The translations under genes and the position numbers were made by a program. The notes beneath the pieces were generated by a model. It was not told the origin of the DNA. It made no database searches and saw nothing but the letters and a program-made list of their open reading frames with translations. 64,000 nt of DNA, taken from the NCBI RefSeq assembly GCF_006716565.1, contig NZ_VFPG01000001.1:4774001-4838000 (forward strand), given 5' to 3'. Of the stretch, positions 30,189 to 39,356 are shown one piece after another (position 1 is the stretch's first letter; each line of letters starts with the position of its first letter). Source of the stretch: Nocardia bhagyanarayanae. GTDB lineage: Bacteria; Actinomycetota; Actinomycetes; Mycobacteriales; Mycobacteriaceae.

Positions 30189-32017
30189 CAGGCGGCGGCC
30201 AGACGCATTTTCAACCCCGCGAGTTGCTCGCGCAGCTGTTCGGGCAGCCGGTTGCCTCCGATGGTGGCGTACCACTCGTCGATGGAGGAGGTTTCGCGCA
30301 CCCACTCCTCGATATCGACGGCCAACGCCTGCGCGGCAAGCTCCCGGTCCTTCTCGTCGAGGCCGGACAGATCCAGCGCGTCCGCGGTGGGCACGAACCC
30401 GATCGGAGTCCGCACCGCCTCCGCGGTGCCTTCGAGGCGGCCCAGCGCCCATTTCAACACGCGCACGTTGTCGCCGAAACCGGGCCACAGGAATTCGCCC
30501 TCCTGGCCGCGTCGGAACCAGTTGACCTGGAAGATCTTCGGAAGCTTCGCCGGATCGGCGGCGGCACCGAGCCGCAGCCAGTGCGCGAAATAGTCGCCGA
30601 CGTGGTAGCCCAGGAACGGCAGCATCGCCATCGGATCGCGCCGGACGACTCCGACCGCTCCCGCCGCTGCCGCGGTGGTCTCCGACGACAACACGGATGC
30701 GGTGAACACCCCATGTTCCCAGTCGAAGGTCTCGCTCACCAGCGGTACGGTCGTCCTGCGGCGGCCGCCGAAAAAGATCGCCGAGATCGGCACCCCGGTC
30801 GGGTCGTTCCACTCCGGCGCCACCGACGGGCACTGCTCGATCGGGGTGCAATAGCGTGAATTCGGATGCGCGGCAGGGGTTTCCGATTCCGGGGTCCAGT
30901 CTTGGCCGTGCCAGTCGATCAAGTGCGCGGGCGGAGTGTCGGTCAATCCCTCCCACCACACATCGCCATCATCGGTGCGGGCGGTGTTGGTGAAGATCGA
31001 ATTTCCGGCATCGATCGTGGCGATCGCGTTGGGGTTGGTATGTGCCCCAGTTCCAGGGGCGACACCGAAGAACCCTGCCTCCGGATTGACCGCGTACAAC
31101 CGGCCGTCTGCGCCGAACCGCATCCAGGCGATGTCGTCACCGATCGTCTCCGCCCTCCAGTCGGCCAAGGCCGGCTCGAGCATCGCGAGGTTGGTCTTGC
31201 CGCACGAGGACGGGAATGCCGCGGCGATGTAGTGGGTCTTACCCTCGGGGGAAGTGAGTTTGAGGATCAGCATGTGCTCGGCCAGCCACCCCTCGTCGCG
31301 GCCGAGCACCGAGGCGATCCGCAGGGCGAAACACTTCTTGCCCAGCAGCGCGTTGCCGCCGTAACCGGAGCCGTAGCTCCAGATCTCCCGGCGTTCGGGA
31401 AAATGCGAGATGTACTTGGTCGTGTCACACGGCCACACCGCATCGACTTGGCCGGCACCCAATGGCGCGCCGACCGAATGCAGGCACTTCACGAAGTCCG
31501 TTCCCTCGATGAGCTCGTCCCACACCGGCGTGCCCGAACGGGTCATGATCCGCATCGACACCGCCACGTACTCCGAATCGGTAATCTGCACACCGTATTT
31601 CGGGTCTTCGGCATCCAACGGCCCCATGCAGAAGGCGATCACATACATCGTTCGCCCCGCCATCGCCCCGCGGTAGTGCTCGGTCATCACCGTGCGCATG
31701 TCCAGCGGGTCGACCCAGTTGTTGGTCGGACCCGCATCCTCGCGATTCTCGCAGCAGATGAAGGTGCGGTCCTCCACCCGCGCCACATCATCGGGGTCCG
31801 ACGCGCACCAGAAGGAGTTCGGCTTCGCCTCGAGCGGCACGAGGGTGCCCTTCTCCACCAGCAGCCCGGTAAGCCGGTCCCACTCCGCTCGCGAGCCGTC
31901 GCAGAAGACGATGCGATCCGGCGCGGTCAGTTCGGCGACTTCGGCGACCCACGACAGGATGCCCTCGTGGTCGGTCGGCGCCTGCACGGTCGCGGCAATG
32001 CCGGGGTGATCGGTCAC
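30185..32017 (-). CDS. pckG: Phosphoenolpyruvate carboxykinase, GTP type
   Basis: 610 residues, the usual length. Interconverts oxaloacetate plus GTP with PEP, CO2 and GDP at the start of gluconeogenesis; in mycobacteria it can also run towards oxaloacetate under low oxygen. Visible motifs: the kinase-1a loop [16 protein letters not shown] with the hyper-reactive Cys, CHSVG-like [29 protein letters not shown], and the nucleotide-binding end [15 protein letters not shown]. The GTG start has AAGGAGAG upstream. It leads a two-gene operon with the SulP transporter and lies behind an Rv0081-like regulator that is 91 bases upstream. Confidence 0.96.
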   Translation of the reverse strand: MTDHPGIAATVQAPTDHEGILSWVAEVAELTAPDRIVFCDGSRAEWDRLTGLLVEKGTLVPLEAKPNSFWCASDPDDVARVEDRTFICCENREDAGPTNNWVDPLDMRTVMTEHYRGAMAGRTMYVIAFCMGPLDAEDPKYGVQITDSEYVAVSMRIMTRSGTPVWDELIEGTDFVKCLHSVGAPLGAGQVDAVWPCDTTKYISHFPERREIWSYGSGYGGNALLGKKCFALRIASVLGRDEGWLAEHMLILKLTSPEGKTHYIAAAFPSSCGKTNLAMLEPALADWRAETIGDDIAWMRFGADGRLYAVNPEAGFFGVAPGTGAHTNPNAIATIDAGNSIFTNTARTDDGDVWWEGLTDTPPAHLIDWHGQDWTPESETPAAHPNSRYCTPIEQCPSVAPEWNDPTGVPISAIFFGGRRRTTVPLVSETFDWEHGVFTASVLSSETTAAAAGAVGVVRRDPMAMLPFLGYHVGDYFAHWLRLGAAADPAKLPKIFQVNWFRRGQEGEFLWPGFGDNVRVLKWALGRLEGTAEAVRTPIGFVPTADALDLSGLDEKDRELAAQALAVDIEEWVRETSSIDEWYATIGGNRLPEQLREQLAGLKMRLAAAW

Positions 32018-32108
32018 GACGAATCTCTCCTTCGAAAGCTGCTAGGTATTTATTTTAGAAAAACTGCAATCAGTGGCCGAACGCGCACACCCTCCCGGGT
32101 AGTCCCGG

Positions 32109-32438
32109 TCAGGCGGGTTGTTCGAGAGCTTCGACCTGCCCGGCGACGACGCCGGTGAGGATCGCCCGCGCGACGGCCAGGAGCTCGGCGACTTCGGTGG
32201 TGGTCAGTTCGTAGGTCACCGAGAGTCCTTCGCGGCGAGCGGTTACCAGGCCGGCGCGTCGCAGGATCGATAGCTGCTGAGAAAGGTTTGCCGCCTCGAT
32301 ACCGATCTCGGTCAACATCTCCGAAACGGCGTACTCACGCTGGCTGAGCAGTTCGAGCACACGCACCCGCGCAGGATGCCCGAGCGTCTTGAAGAAGTCC
32401 GCTTTCATCTGGTAGAGCGGCCGCTGCAGTCCCGGCAT
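32109..32438 (-). CDS. ArsR-family regulator, Rv0081-like
   Basis: 109 residues, winged helix-turn-helix. PLYQMKADFFKTLGHPARVRVLELLSQREYAVSEML, EAANLSQQLSILRRAGLVTARREGLSVTYELT and AELLAVARAIL match M. tuberculosis Rv0081, a hub regulator of the hypoxia response, better than metal sensors. No Cys-x-Cys metal motif is present, so a metal ligand is unlikely. ATG 32438 is used; the frame upstream crosses the operator-like repeat. It lies just upstream of pckG on the same strand, making pckG-SulP a likely target. Confidence 0.88.
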   Translation of the reverse strand: MPGLQRPLYQMKADFFKTLGHPARVRVLELLSQREYAVSEMLTEIGIEAANLSQQLSILRRAGLVTARREGLSVTYELTTTEVAELLAVARAILTGVVAGQVEALEQPA

Positions 32439-32496
32439 CGTCGAGTCACTCCCTTCCGCTCCGCCTGATGGCAGTACCGGCGCTCGCGCTCCGGCG

Positions 32497-32520
32497 CTGT
32501 TTGCATAGTTTAGCAAACAG
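32497..32520. promoter_or_regulatory. Inverted repeat, probable operator of the ArsR-type gene
   Basis: CTGTTTGC and GCAAACAG are perfect 8-base inverted arms separated by 8 bases, centred about 70 bases upstream of the regulator start, in an AT-richer patch. A dimeric ArsR protein binding its own promoter would use such a site. Confidence 0.6.
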
Positions 32521-32774
32521 TGCACGATCGTATCGTGCGGCGGCTGCCGCCGAGATCCGGGGGTGCTGGTGCCGTCGACCGAGCGAGCCATTGACACGCA
32601 CCGACATCGTCGGCACGGCCGCTGTTCCAGCCCGGCCGAATTCGATCAGATGGGCCGCACGCCGTTCCCTGACGTTTTTCGTGACGAGGCGCCACTGGCA
32701 TTTTCATGACGAGGCGCAGTCCCTGTCGTGGGGCACTCGAAACGGTCGTCATGCGTACACGCTTCAATGTCGGC

Positions 32775-33374
32775 ATGACGGATATCGACGCGGCCGCAGC
32801 CCGGCCCACGGCGGAGTGGTTGGAATCGTGCGTCGGGGCGGATTCGGTATGGCGCCCGGCGGAACTTCCCGAGGGGTTGAGGCACCAGGAAAGCCGGAGG
32901 TTTCTCTCGACGATCGGGTACCCGGCGGTGTCCCTGAGTGCCGTGCGGTTCGACTCCTCAGCCCTGCCCGCCCAAGGTTTGTGGGAGGCGGACCCCGATG
33001 AGCTGTTCGGTCGCCGTGAGCCCGATGATGACTCTGCTCCGGTGAAGTACTGCTACGGGCTTGGCGTCTACGGCAACAACTACACACTGATGCTCGATGG
33101 CGAGCTCGGTGTCGTGGACGTCTATGACCCGAGCGGGTGGGACCACGGGGACGGCTACCGCGGCCGCGCCTTCGACTCGCTCGCCGAGTTGGCCGGGGCG
33201 GTGGGCACATTGACCCGGTATCTCGCCCGGTTGGAGGAAGGAGAGGAACCGGCCACTGTCCTACGCGAGCTGAGCGAATCGGTGACGATGTCAGGCTGGG
33301 CGGACTCCGGTTTCTGGATCAGCGCGTTCGAGCACCTCGAGGACGAGTATGGGGTGGCAGGGCGGCAGGCGTGA
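32775..33374 (+). CDS. SUKH-4-like immunity protein
   Basis: About 199 residues, cytoplasmic. RFLSTIGYPAVSLSAVRFDSS near the N-terminus, YCYGLGVYGNNYTLMLDGELGVVDVYDPSG in the middle, and FDSLAELAGAVGTLTRYLARLEEGEEPATVLRELSE near the end follow the pattern of SUKH-4 proteins, which neutralise toxins of polymorphic or nucleic-acid-directed toxin systems. No toxin gene is adjacent; a recombinase relic is. The start is uncertain (32751 or 32775), as neither has a good ribosome site. Confidence 0.6.
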   Translation: MTDIDAAAARPTAEWLESCVGADSVWRPAELPEGLRHQESRRFLSTIGYPAVSLSAVRFDSSALPAQGLWEADPDELFGRREPDDDSAPVKYCYGLGVYGNNYTLMLDGELGVVDVYDPSGWDHGDGYRGRAFDSLAELAGAVGTLTRYLARLEEGEEPATVLRELSESVTMSGWADSGFWISAFEHLEDEYGVAGRQA

Positions 33375-34082
33375 GATCGGGCGTCCGTTGCGCGCGGAAC
33401 TCGGTCCGTGGTTTCGGGCCCGCCTCGTTGGTTGATGTGTTCGACAAGGTGGGTCATCAGGGTCGGTGAGATGGGTTGCCAGCGTTGAACTCCGCCTTTC
33501 TCGCGGAGCTCGACCAGGCAGTCCTGGATGTCGAGGTCATCGACGGTGAGGTCGAGAGCGGCTGCACGTCGGCATGCGGTCTCGATATGCGGTCGCACGA
33601 TGAGTGCATCGAGTGCCGGATCGTTGCCGGCAGTTGCTGCAACGTGCGCCAGTTCGGTCACCTGCTCTAGGTCAGAGCGTGTCGCAGGCCAGGTAGCTGC
33701 CGTGGCTTTTTGACCAGTGCCGGTTGCCTGCGACGCGACGCCCGACACTCGAATGTCAGTTGCTGACCCGTTCGGTGATCCGCCACCAGCGGAGCCGACC
33801 ACAAGCACATGGCAATAATAGTTCTGTGCCGCAACGTTGTTCACGATGCCAGTGGTGGTATCACCGGCGGGCGCGGGGCGTGCGGCCTGGCGCTGCGCCA
33901 CACGAGATCCGGCTGGTGCTCGGCTGTTATGCACCCGTCCAGCGACCGATTCGATCAGTTCCGTGTAGCCAGAGCGTACATTTGGGCGCTCGGCCCCCGT
34001 CGGACCGGCCGACGGCGACTGGTGGGGCACGGGCGATCGTATCGGGCGGTTGGCCCCAGAACGAATCGCCACGGCGTCGTGC
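33375..34082. other. Stretch with only a recombinase relic
   Basis: About 700 bases between the SUKH-4-like gene and the alpha/beta hydrolase. The part at 33413-33703 is a recombinase fragment on the minus strand; the remaining ~380 bases have no recognised gene, although frames remain open. Confidence 0.4.
33413..33703 (-). pseudogene. Fragment of a tyrosine recombinase
   Basis: A 97-codon stretch reads RSDLEQVTELAHVAATAGNDPALDALIV then RPHIETACRRAAALDLTVDDLDIQ and LREKGGVQRWQPISPTLMTHLVEH. This matches the start of the catalytic domain of phage-type integrases (HIETACRRGGALAL with the box I Arg). The N-terminal half and the H-x-x-R and Tyr part are missing, and sequence beyond each end no longer aligns. 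It is a leftover of an old insertion. Confidence 0.65.
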
Positions 34083-34862
34083 CTACCCGTGTCGTGCTAC
34101 GTCCTCGCACAGGATGCTCGGCCAGCGTGCGAGATCGGTCGGCGTGTGCGCCACCTCCAGTCTGGCCGTCGGCAGCAGGTCCACCAGCGCCTCGGCGGTC
34201 GACACCGGATGGGCGGGGTCGTCGATCCAGGCCAACACCGTGGTCGGCACCTCGATCGCGGCGATCGCCTCGGGGGCGGGCAGGTCGCTCATCGCTGCCC
34301 CGCGGAACAGTGAGGGCAGTAGGTGCTCGGCGACATCCGGCACGGTTTCCGGCGTTCCGACGGTGGCGGGCGGGCGAGGCACGGTGAGATCGGCACCGAG
34401 GAAGGCGTCGAGTCCCTGTTCCTCGATCAAGCGAGCATTCTTCCGGTAGATTTCGGCCTTCGCGGCGCGGGTGCGCCAGGCGGTCGCGGGCACCAGCAGG
34501 GTGAGGCCGGCGAATCGGCCAGGATCGCGGACAGCGGCATGCAGCAGTGTCCCGGTGCCCATCGAAGGACCGACACCGTGCACCTGTTCACCGGGGAACC
34601 AGTGGTCGAGCAGTTTCAGCAGGTCATCGGCCAGAACCGGCCACCGATAATCCTCGGGGACGGTACGGCCCGTCGAGTGGCCATGGCCGCGCGCGTCGTA
34701 CCGCAGCAGTCGGGTTCCGCTGAGTCCGCGGCCGAGATCGAGGTCCATCAGACGGTCGCGGTGGCGGCTGGAGGTGAGGCCGTGGAGTTGGACGACGGGG
34801 TGGCCGCCCTCGTCGCTGAGTTCCACGGCGAGTTCGGCGCCGGGAACACGGAAGGTCGGCAC
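34083..34862 (-). CDS. Alpha/beta hydrolase
   Basis: 259 residues, cytoplasmic. VVQLHGLTSSR holds the oxyanion-hole region, LLRYDARGHGHSTGR is the strand-4 loop typical of the fold, and the nucleophile elbow is VGPSMGTG (Ser at the G-x-S-x-G centre) near residue 100. WIDDPAHPVSTAEALVDLLPTARLEV contains the acid-residue loop. The C-terminal catalytic His is less clear (the last His is in ARHG). Substrate is unknown. It is divergent from the condensation-domain gene, with about 60 bases between starts. Confidence 0.85.
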   Translation of the reverse strand: MPTFRVPGAELAVELSDEGGHPVVQLHGLTSSRHRDRLMDLDLGRGLSGTRLLRYDARGHGHSTGRTVPEDYRWPVLADDLLKLLDHWFPGEQVHGVGPSMGTGTLLHAAVRDPGRFAGLTLLVPATAWRTRAAKAEIYRKNARLIEEQGLDAFLGADLTVPRPPATVGTPETVPDVAEHLLPSLFRGAAMSDLPAPEAIAAIEVPTTVLAWIDDPAHPVSTAEALVDLLPTARLEVAHTPTDLARWPSILCEDVARHG

Positions 34863-34921
34863 GGCGGCTCCAGGGTGCTGGTGAGACGGCGATCGCTCGG
34901 GAGGAAGCCTAGGATACCGTC

Positions 34922-36688
34922 ATGCGGCTGACCAACGTCGCGCACTTGCGCCTGCCGTTCGGCCGCCTGCTGGGCTACGACGTCATTGCGGGTCGGGTGG
35001 GCCGGTCACTTCCCGTGTCCTTCGACCAGCGGCGCCACGTCGGCGCCGGCGACCGAGCGGGATCCTGGATGGCGTTGTCCTTCAGGCTCTCCGCGCCGGT
35101 ACCGCTCGACGAGCTCGCGACCTGCTGGCTGGCGGTGATCGAGCGGCACGGCACGCTGCGGTCGGTCTTCGTGCCGGGCGAGGACGGCGAGCCTCGGCTG
35201 CACGAGGTCGATATCCGCCCCGGCGGCTGGGTCGAGCATGTGATCGCTCCGGGGCAGGCGGTCAACGATGCGCTCCGCGCCGTGCTCGACCGTGCTTGTT
35301 CACCGTACTGTCGTCCGTCGTACCGGCTCTGCGTGCTCGAGACCGCGGTAGGGCCGACCGTGGTGGTCGCCGCCGACCACGCGCACGTCGACATGTGGTC
35401 GATGCTGGTGATCGCGCGCGACCTGCTCACCGCGCTGGCCGCGGTGCAGAAAGGTCGTGCACCGTCGTTGCCGCCGGCGCCCGCCTTCGCGGAGCACACC
35501 CGCGCGCTGCGGGACCTCCCGCCGGCACCCGACGAGGTGCACCGCCGCTGGGCAGAGGTGCTGGCGGGCAGCGGCGATGTGATGCCACGGTTCCCGCTGC
35601 CGCTGGGTGAGGCGACGTTGCAGGAGGAGCGCGTGGAGGTGCGCGATGTCCTCGACGTCGACGACAGCGCCGCGTTCTCGGCGCAGGCCCGCGACGACGG
35701 CGTCTCGACCTTGGCGCTGGTGGTGGGGGCGATGACCGAGGTGACCCACGAGTTGGCCGGCACCGCACTGCGGGCCGTGTTTCCGGTGCACAGTCGGTAC
35801 GACACCACCTGGCACGACTCGGTGGGGTGGTTCATCACCAACTCGGTGCTCGAGTCGGCCGACTCTGATCCCCGTGCCAGCGCGGAGGCGGTGAAGGAGG
35901 CCGTCCGGATGGGGTCCTGGCCACTGGAGGACATCCTGCGTCCGTGGGGCGGGATGCCCGAGGCGCCGGGGATGTTCGCGATTTCGTGGCTGGACCTGCG
36001 TCGGTTGCCGGTGCGAGTCGACGCGACCGGATTGGAGGCGCAGTACGTCGGCGCGACGATTCGGACCGACGGCGTGATGCTCTGGTTCATCCTCGACGAG
36101 GCGGGGCTGCACCTGCGCTGCCGGTATCCGGACACTCCCGAAGCCCGGCGGCACGTCGGCGCCTGGCTGGACACGCTGATCGCCCGACTGCAGTCACGGG
36201 CACGGGCTTCGGTCGGTGGTCGGCTCCGGCTCGGCGACCGGATCTATCGTGTGCAGCGGGCGGGGCGTGCCGACGTGCCAGCGCTGGTCGCGCTGCTCTC
36301 CGACGACGAGATCGGCCGTACCCGCGAAGGTTTCGAAATTGCCCGCTACGAGGAGGCATACGACGCCGTCACCAGGGACCCGTCGCACTATCTGGCCGTG
36401 GTCCGGGACGAGGGCGACCGGATCGTCGGCACCATGCAGCTCACCATCATTCCGGGGCTGTCCCGCGGCGGCGCCACCCGCCTCCAGATCGAGGGAGTCC
36501 GGGTCGCTGCCTCAGAACGCTCTCGCGGCATCGGAACCGCGATGCTCGAGTGGGCACACGACCACGGCAGGCACCGAGGTGCGACACTCGCGCAGGTCAC
36601 CACAGACCGGGTCCGCGAGCGGGCTCACGCCTTTTACGCGCGGCTCGGGTACGACAACAGTCACGTCGGGCTGAAGCGGGCGCTCTGA
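34922..36688 (+). CDS. Condensation-like domain fused to GNAT acetyltransferase
   Basis: 588 residues. Residues 1-410 resemble a condensation (CoA-dependent acyltransferase, PapA/NRPS C-type) domain: a chain opening LPVSFDQRR, a catalytic HxxxD-like [13 protein letters not shown] near residue 155, and later [25 protein letters not shown], the usual latch region. Residues 440-588 are a complete GNAT domain: [36 protein letters not shown] (acetyl-CoA loop) and [19 protein letters not shown]. No NRPS or PKS modules are nearby, so it may acylate or couple an amine and acetylate it. I know of no described role for this fusion. Confidence 0.8.
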   Translation: MRLTNVAHLRLPFGRLLGYDVIAGRVGRSLPVSFDQRRHVGAGDRAGSWMALSFRLSAPVPLDELATCWLAVIERHGTLRSVFVPGEDGEPRLHEVDIRPGGWVEHVIAPGQAVNDALRAVLDRACSPYCRPSYRLCVLETAVGPTVVVAADHAHVDMWSMLVIARDLLTALAAVQKGRAPSLPPAPAFAEHTRALRDLPPAPDEVHRRWAEVLAGSGDVMPRFPLPLGEATLQEERVEVRDVLDVDDSAAFSAQARDDGVSTLALVVGAMTEVTHELAGTALRAVFPVHSRYDTTWHDSVGWFITNSVLESADSDPRASAEAVKEAVRMGSWPLEDILRPWGGMPEAPGMFAISWLDLRRLPVRVDATGLEAQYVGATIRTDGVMLWFILDEAGLHLRCRYPDTPEARRHVGAWLDTLIARLQSRARASVGGRLRLGDRIYRVQRAGRADVPALVALLSDDEIGRTREGFEIARYEEAYDAVTRDPSHYLAVVRDEGDRIVGTMQLTIIPGLSRGGATRLQIEGVRVAASERSRGIGTAMLEWAHDHGRHRGATLAQVTTDRVRERAHAFYARLGYDNSHVGLKRAL

Positions 36689-36828
36689 CCGAGTATCAGC
36701 CGAGTCTTCCACGATGTGCCGCGTGTGCCTGCGCGAGATGGCCCACCGTGGCGAGCTCCTCGGCGTGCACAAGAGCTCCTGGTGATCCCGCGCTCCTCGT
36801 GAGCGCTGCCACCTACGCGAATAACACA

Positions 36829-36866
36829 CGAAGGCACGGACTTCCGTAGTGAAGTCCGTGCCTTCG
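36829..36866. terminator. Strong bidirectional hairpin
   Basis: Perfect 16-base inverted arms (CGAAGGCACGGACTTC and its complement) around a 6-base loop, in the gap between the convergent condensation-GNAT gene and NmrA-like gene. A T-run is short, so it would be an unusually stable, T-poor terminator. Confidence 0.75.
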
Positions 36867-37001
36867 CGCGTCTTTCGGCAGGTCAGCCAGCGTGTATCTG
36901 CCACTCCGTCCACGCCTCGTCGAGCAAGACCGCGACGGCGTCGTAGATCTCCCAGGTATCGGGGACGTGAACTCGGTGCATACACGCCCGGATCCGATCG
37001 A

Positions 37002-37955
37002 TCAACGACTGGGGGCCGCAACGAATTGGTGACCGTGTTCGCGGAGGAACTCGGCGAAGGTCTGTGGCGAACGGCCGATGGCCTCGGTGAGCGCGGTGGT
37101 ATCGCCGGGCGGGGCCGAGGGCAGCTGGGAGAACAGCGCACCGATGGCCGAAATATGCTGCGCCATCGCTGGATTGACGGATGGTTCGGTGCCGTTGTGC
37201 GCGAGAGCTTCCAGTTCGCGCTGCCATTGACTGGCAGGGATGGAGGTGTATCGGACCGGTGTTCCCGTTTCGGCTTCGATGAGAGCGGCGATCTCGACGT
37301 GGCTGTGCACGGTCGCCCCCTGCGGGTAGAGCGTGGTGCCGCGAGGGTATCGGGCCGGGTCGGTCAACGCGGCCACGGCGAGATCGGCGGCGTCGAGACC
37401 GCTGATCCACGGCACCGCGGCATCGCCGAAACTGTTGGCGAAGCTGCCGCTCTCGCGGATGGATCCGGCGTGCAACAGCACGATGTTCTCGTAGAACAGG
37501 GCCTTGATCCGCAAGATCGTCGGTTCCAGTCCCGCCCACGACAGCACCTGCTCGGCGGCCCATTGCGCGCGTCCAAGCCCACTGGGGTTGTCGGGGGCCG
37601 AGACCGCCATGGACATCACGACCAGTCGCGGCGTGGTCTCGGCGTGCCGGATCGCGGAGGCCAGATTGGCGGCGGCCTGCACGATGCCGGGAGCGACCGG
37701 ATAGGTGAAATACACGGTGTCCGCGTCCCGCACGGCCGCATCCAGCGTCCGGCGATCCAGCAGATCGCCCACGACGATTTGCGCGCCGAGAGCGCGAAGG
37801 TGTTGTGCGCGTTCGTCATCGGCGCGTACCAGCACGCGGACCGCGTGGTGATGTTCGCGCAGACGCCGCACGACATGTGAGCCGGTGCCGCCGTGTCGTC
37901 CGCCCGCACCGATGACCAGCGTGGTGGTTCGGGGGCTGTCGGGGGAGAAAGTCAC
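37002..37955 (-). CDS. NmrA-family NAD(P)-binding protein
   Basis: 317 residues. TTTLVIGAGGRHGGTGSHVVRRLREH is a variant of the GxxGxxG dinucleotide loop of atypical short-chain dehydrogenases; HAVRVLVRADDERAQHL, VVGDLLDRRTLDAAVRDADTVYFTYPV and LVVMSMAVSA follow the NmrA/quinone-oxidoreductase (QOR2-like) pattern. It may sense NADP(H) or reduce quinone. It is divergent from an HxlR regulator with about 135 bases between starts and an inverted repeat in the spacer, the standard layout for redox-induced HxlR pairs. Confidence 0.88.
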   Translation of the reverse strand: MTFSPDSPRTTTLVIGAGGRHGGTGSHVVRRLREHHHAVRVLVRADDERAQHLRALGAQIVVGDLLDRRTLDAAVRDADTVYFTYPVAPGIVQAAANLASAIRHAETTPRLVVMSMAVSAPDNPSGLGRAQWAAEQVLSWAGLEPTILRIKALFYENIVLLHAGSIRESGSFANSFGDAAVPWISGLDAADLAVAALTDPARYPRGTTLYPQGATVHSHVEIAALIEAETGTPVRYTSIPASQWQRELEALAHNGTEPSVNPAMAQHISAIGALFSQLPSAPPGDTTALTEAIGRSPQTFAEFLREHGHQFVAAPSR

Positions 37956-38031
37956 AAGTGTGCCTTTCGATCGTTCACCAGGGGTGAGATGTGGCAGCTC
38001 GTGGTCCGGCTGCGGCGCCCACGCTAGAACT

Positions 38032-38056
38032 AGTAACTACTATTATGCAAGTTACT
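38032..38056. promoter_or_regulatory. Inverted repeat, probable HxlR operator
   Basis: AGTAACT and AGTTACT arms, 7 bases each, separated by 11 bases in an AT-rich patch between the divergent NmrA-like and HxlR genes. Its position about 35 bases before the HxlR start suits autoregulation and control of both genes. Confidence 0.55.
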
Positions 38057-38090
38057 GTAGGGTCGCTGTGGACGGCGAAAGGATCAGCAG

Positions 38091-38603
38091 GTGCGGCGAA
38101 CGAGTTTCGAGGCGATGGGGTGCCCGATAGCGGGTGCTCTGGAGTATGTCGGCGACTGGTGGACGCTGCTGATCGTGCGCGACGCGCTGGACGGGTTCAC
38201 CAGATTCGACGAGTTCGAACGCAACCTCGGCATCGCCCCGAATATGCTGACCAGGAGATTGCGTACGCTGGTCGAATCCGGGCTGCTCGAACGCAGGCGC
38301 TACAGCCAGTCCCCGCCCCGCTACGAGTACGTCATTACCGGCAAGGGGCGAGACCTTTTTCCGGTCCTCGTCGCCCTGTACGCCTGGGGCCGCAAACATA
38401 CGGGATCGGATGCGCCGAGCGTGGTCCTGACCGATCGGGACACCGGGGAGGAAATCATGCCCTGCCTCGTGGACCAGCACAGCGGACGCCCTCTCTCGGC
38501 CGTCGACCTCGCCTTCCTCGCCGGCCCCGGGGCCGACGGTTTCATGCGTGAACGTCTCGACCCCGAGTTGCGCGCGGCGCGGCGCCGACGCGGCACCAAC
38601 TAA
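38091..38603 (+). CDS. HxlR-family transcriptional regulator
   Basis: 170 residues from a GTG. CPIAGALEYVGDWWTLLIVRDALDGFTRFDEFERNLGIAPNMLTRRLRTLVESGLLERRRY is the winged helix-turn-helix of the family. The conserved early Cys (Cys11, MGCPIAG) is the redox-sensing residue in HypR/YodB-type members. The second Cys, in IMPCLVD, could pair with it. It probably represses the divergent NmrA-like gene until quinones or oxidants arrive. Confidence 0.9.
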   Translation: MRRTSFEAMGCPIAGALEYVGDWWTLLIVRDALDGFTRFDEFERNLGIAPNMLTRRLRTLVESGLLERRRYSQSPPRYEYVITGKGRDLFPVLVALYAWGRKHTGSDAPSVVLTDRDTGEEIMPCLVDQHSGRPLSAVDLAFLAGPGADGFMRERLDPELRAARRRRGTN

Positions 38604-38839
38604 GTGCACGTCTCCCTTGATGGACTGCTGCGAACGGAAAGACCGCGAACATCACTGTCCGGCAGCAACATCTGGGCCTGGCGTGTGACCACCAATCCGC
38701 TGAGCGCGAGCCGGGAGTTCATGTCGAGCTCGACCTCGCCGTACGGCAGCACGTGCGACCAGAACGGCGGGGTCAGGCTGCGTTCGTCCTCGGCGGTGAG
38801 CACGCCCTCCCATTCGGGGTCGGCGAGGTGCCTTGGAGG
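38600..38839 (-). pseudogene. C-terminal remnant of a Tn3-family transposase
   Basis: The frame holds HLADPEWEGVLTAEDERSLTPPFWSHVLPYGEVELDMNSRLAL, which corresponds to the extreme C-terminus of Tn3-type transposases (LTPLFWSHVNPYGxFxLDMxxRL). Everything before it, including the DDE catalytic region, is gone, and no resolvase or terminal repeats were recognised. It marks an old transposon end. Confidence 0.65.
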
Positions 38840-38954
38840 AAGGCGGGCGCGGAGGACAGTAGGCCTCCCGGTGTGGAAACGGCGCGATTGGTGCCATCCG
38901 CGACCGACGGAGTAAAACGGTCTTCTAACGTCCAAGCTGGTGGGAGTTCGCAAC

Positions 38955-39314
38955 GTGAGCGTGCTGGAATTCGTCTACGACATCGTGGTCGTCACACACC
39001 TCCTCGGTATGGCCGCGGTGATCGGCGGGTACGCGGCCGGTCAGCCCAAGGTGAACGAGGTGATGGTGTGGGGTGCGCGGGCGCAGATCATCACCGGGAT
39101 CGTGCTGGTCGGGATGGCCGAGTCGATCGGTTCGCTGGACAAGGACCTGAACATGGTGAAGATCGGCGTCAAGCTGGTGATCTCCGTGCTGGTCGCCGGG
39201 TTCGCCGAGGTGGCGCGTGCAGATGCCAAGCGGGGCAAGGATGTGCTGTGGATGACGCATGCGGCCGGTGGTCTCGGCATCGTGAACGTCTTCGTGGCCG
39301 TGCTCTGGAGCTGA
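38955..39314 (+). CDS. Small integral membrane protein, unknown function
   Basis: About 119 residues from a GTG with GGGAG 8 bases upstream. Four hydrophobic helices are visible: YDIVVVTHLLGMAAVIGGYA, IITGIVLVGMAE, VKIGVKLVISVLVAGFAEVA and GGLGIVNVFVAVLW. His in THLLG and conserved Gly spacing resemble small putative quinol- or haem-associated membrane proteins of actinobacteria, but I cannot name the family. It ends before a terminator shared with the DyP operon. Confidence 0.75.
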   Translation: MSVLEFVYDIVVVTHLLGMAAVIGGYAAGQPKVNEVMVWGARAQIITGIVLVGMAESIGSLDKDLNMVKIGVKLVISVLVAGFAEVARADAKRGKDVLWMTHAAGGLGIVNVFVAVLWS

Positions 39315-39326
39315 GCGAGCGGTGAA

Positions 39327-39353
39327 GGTCCGGGGCCGCAACAGCCCCGGACC
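39327..39353. terminator. Bidirectional hairpin terminator
   Basis: GGTCCGGGGC and its complement GCCCCGGACC around a 7-base loop, between convergent genes (membrane protein on plus, DyP peroxidase on minus). No long T-run. Confidence 0.7.
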
Positions 39354-39356
39354 GTC

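Noticed and set aside
28530..30959. Longer 809-codon version of the SulP gene
   Set aside because: The first ~257 codons overlap pckG out of frame. The GTG overlapping the pckG stop is the natural start.
32018..32108. AT-rich leader of pckG as a riboswitch
   Set aside because: Only 91 bases, with no conserved secondary structure recognised. More likely a promoter or operator.
36883..36981. Short minus-strand frame MHRVHVPDTWEIYDAVAVLLDEAW...
   Set aside because: Protein-like but only 32 codons, no ribosome site and no match; it may be a relic but is not supportable as a gene.
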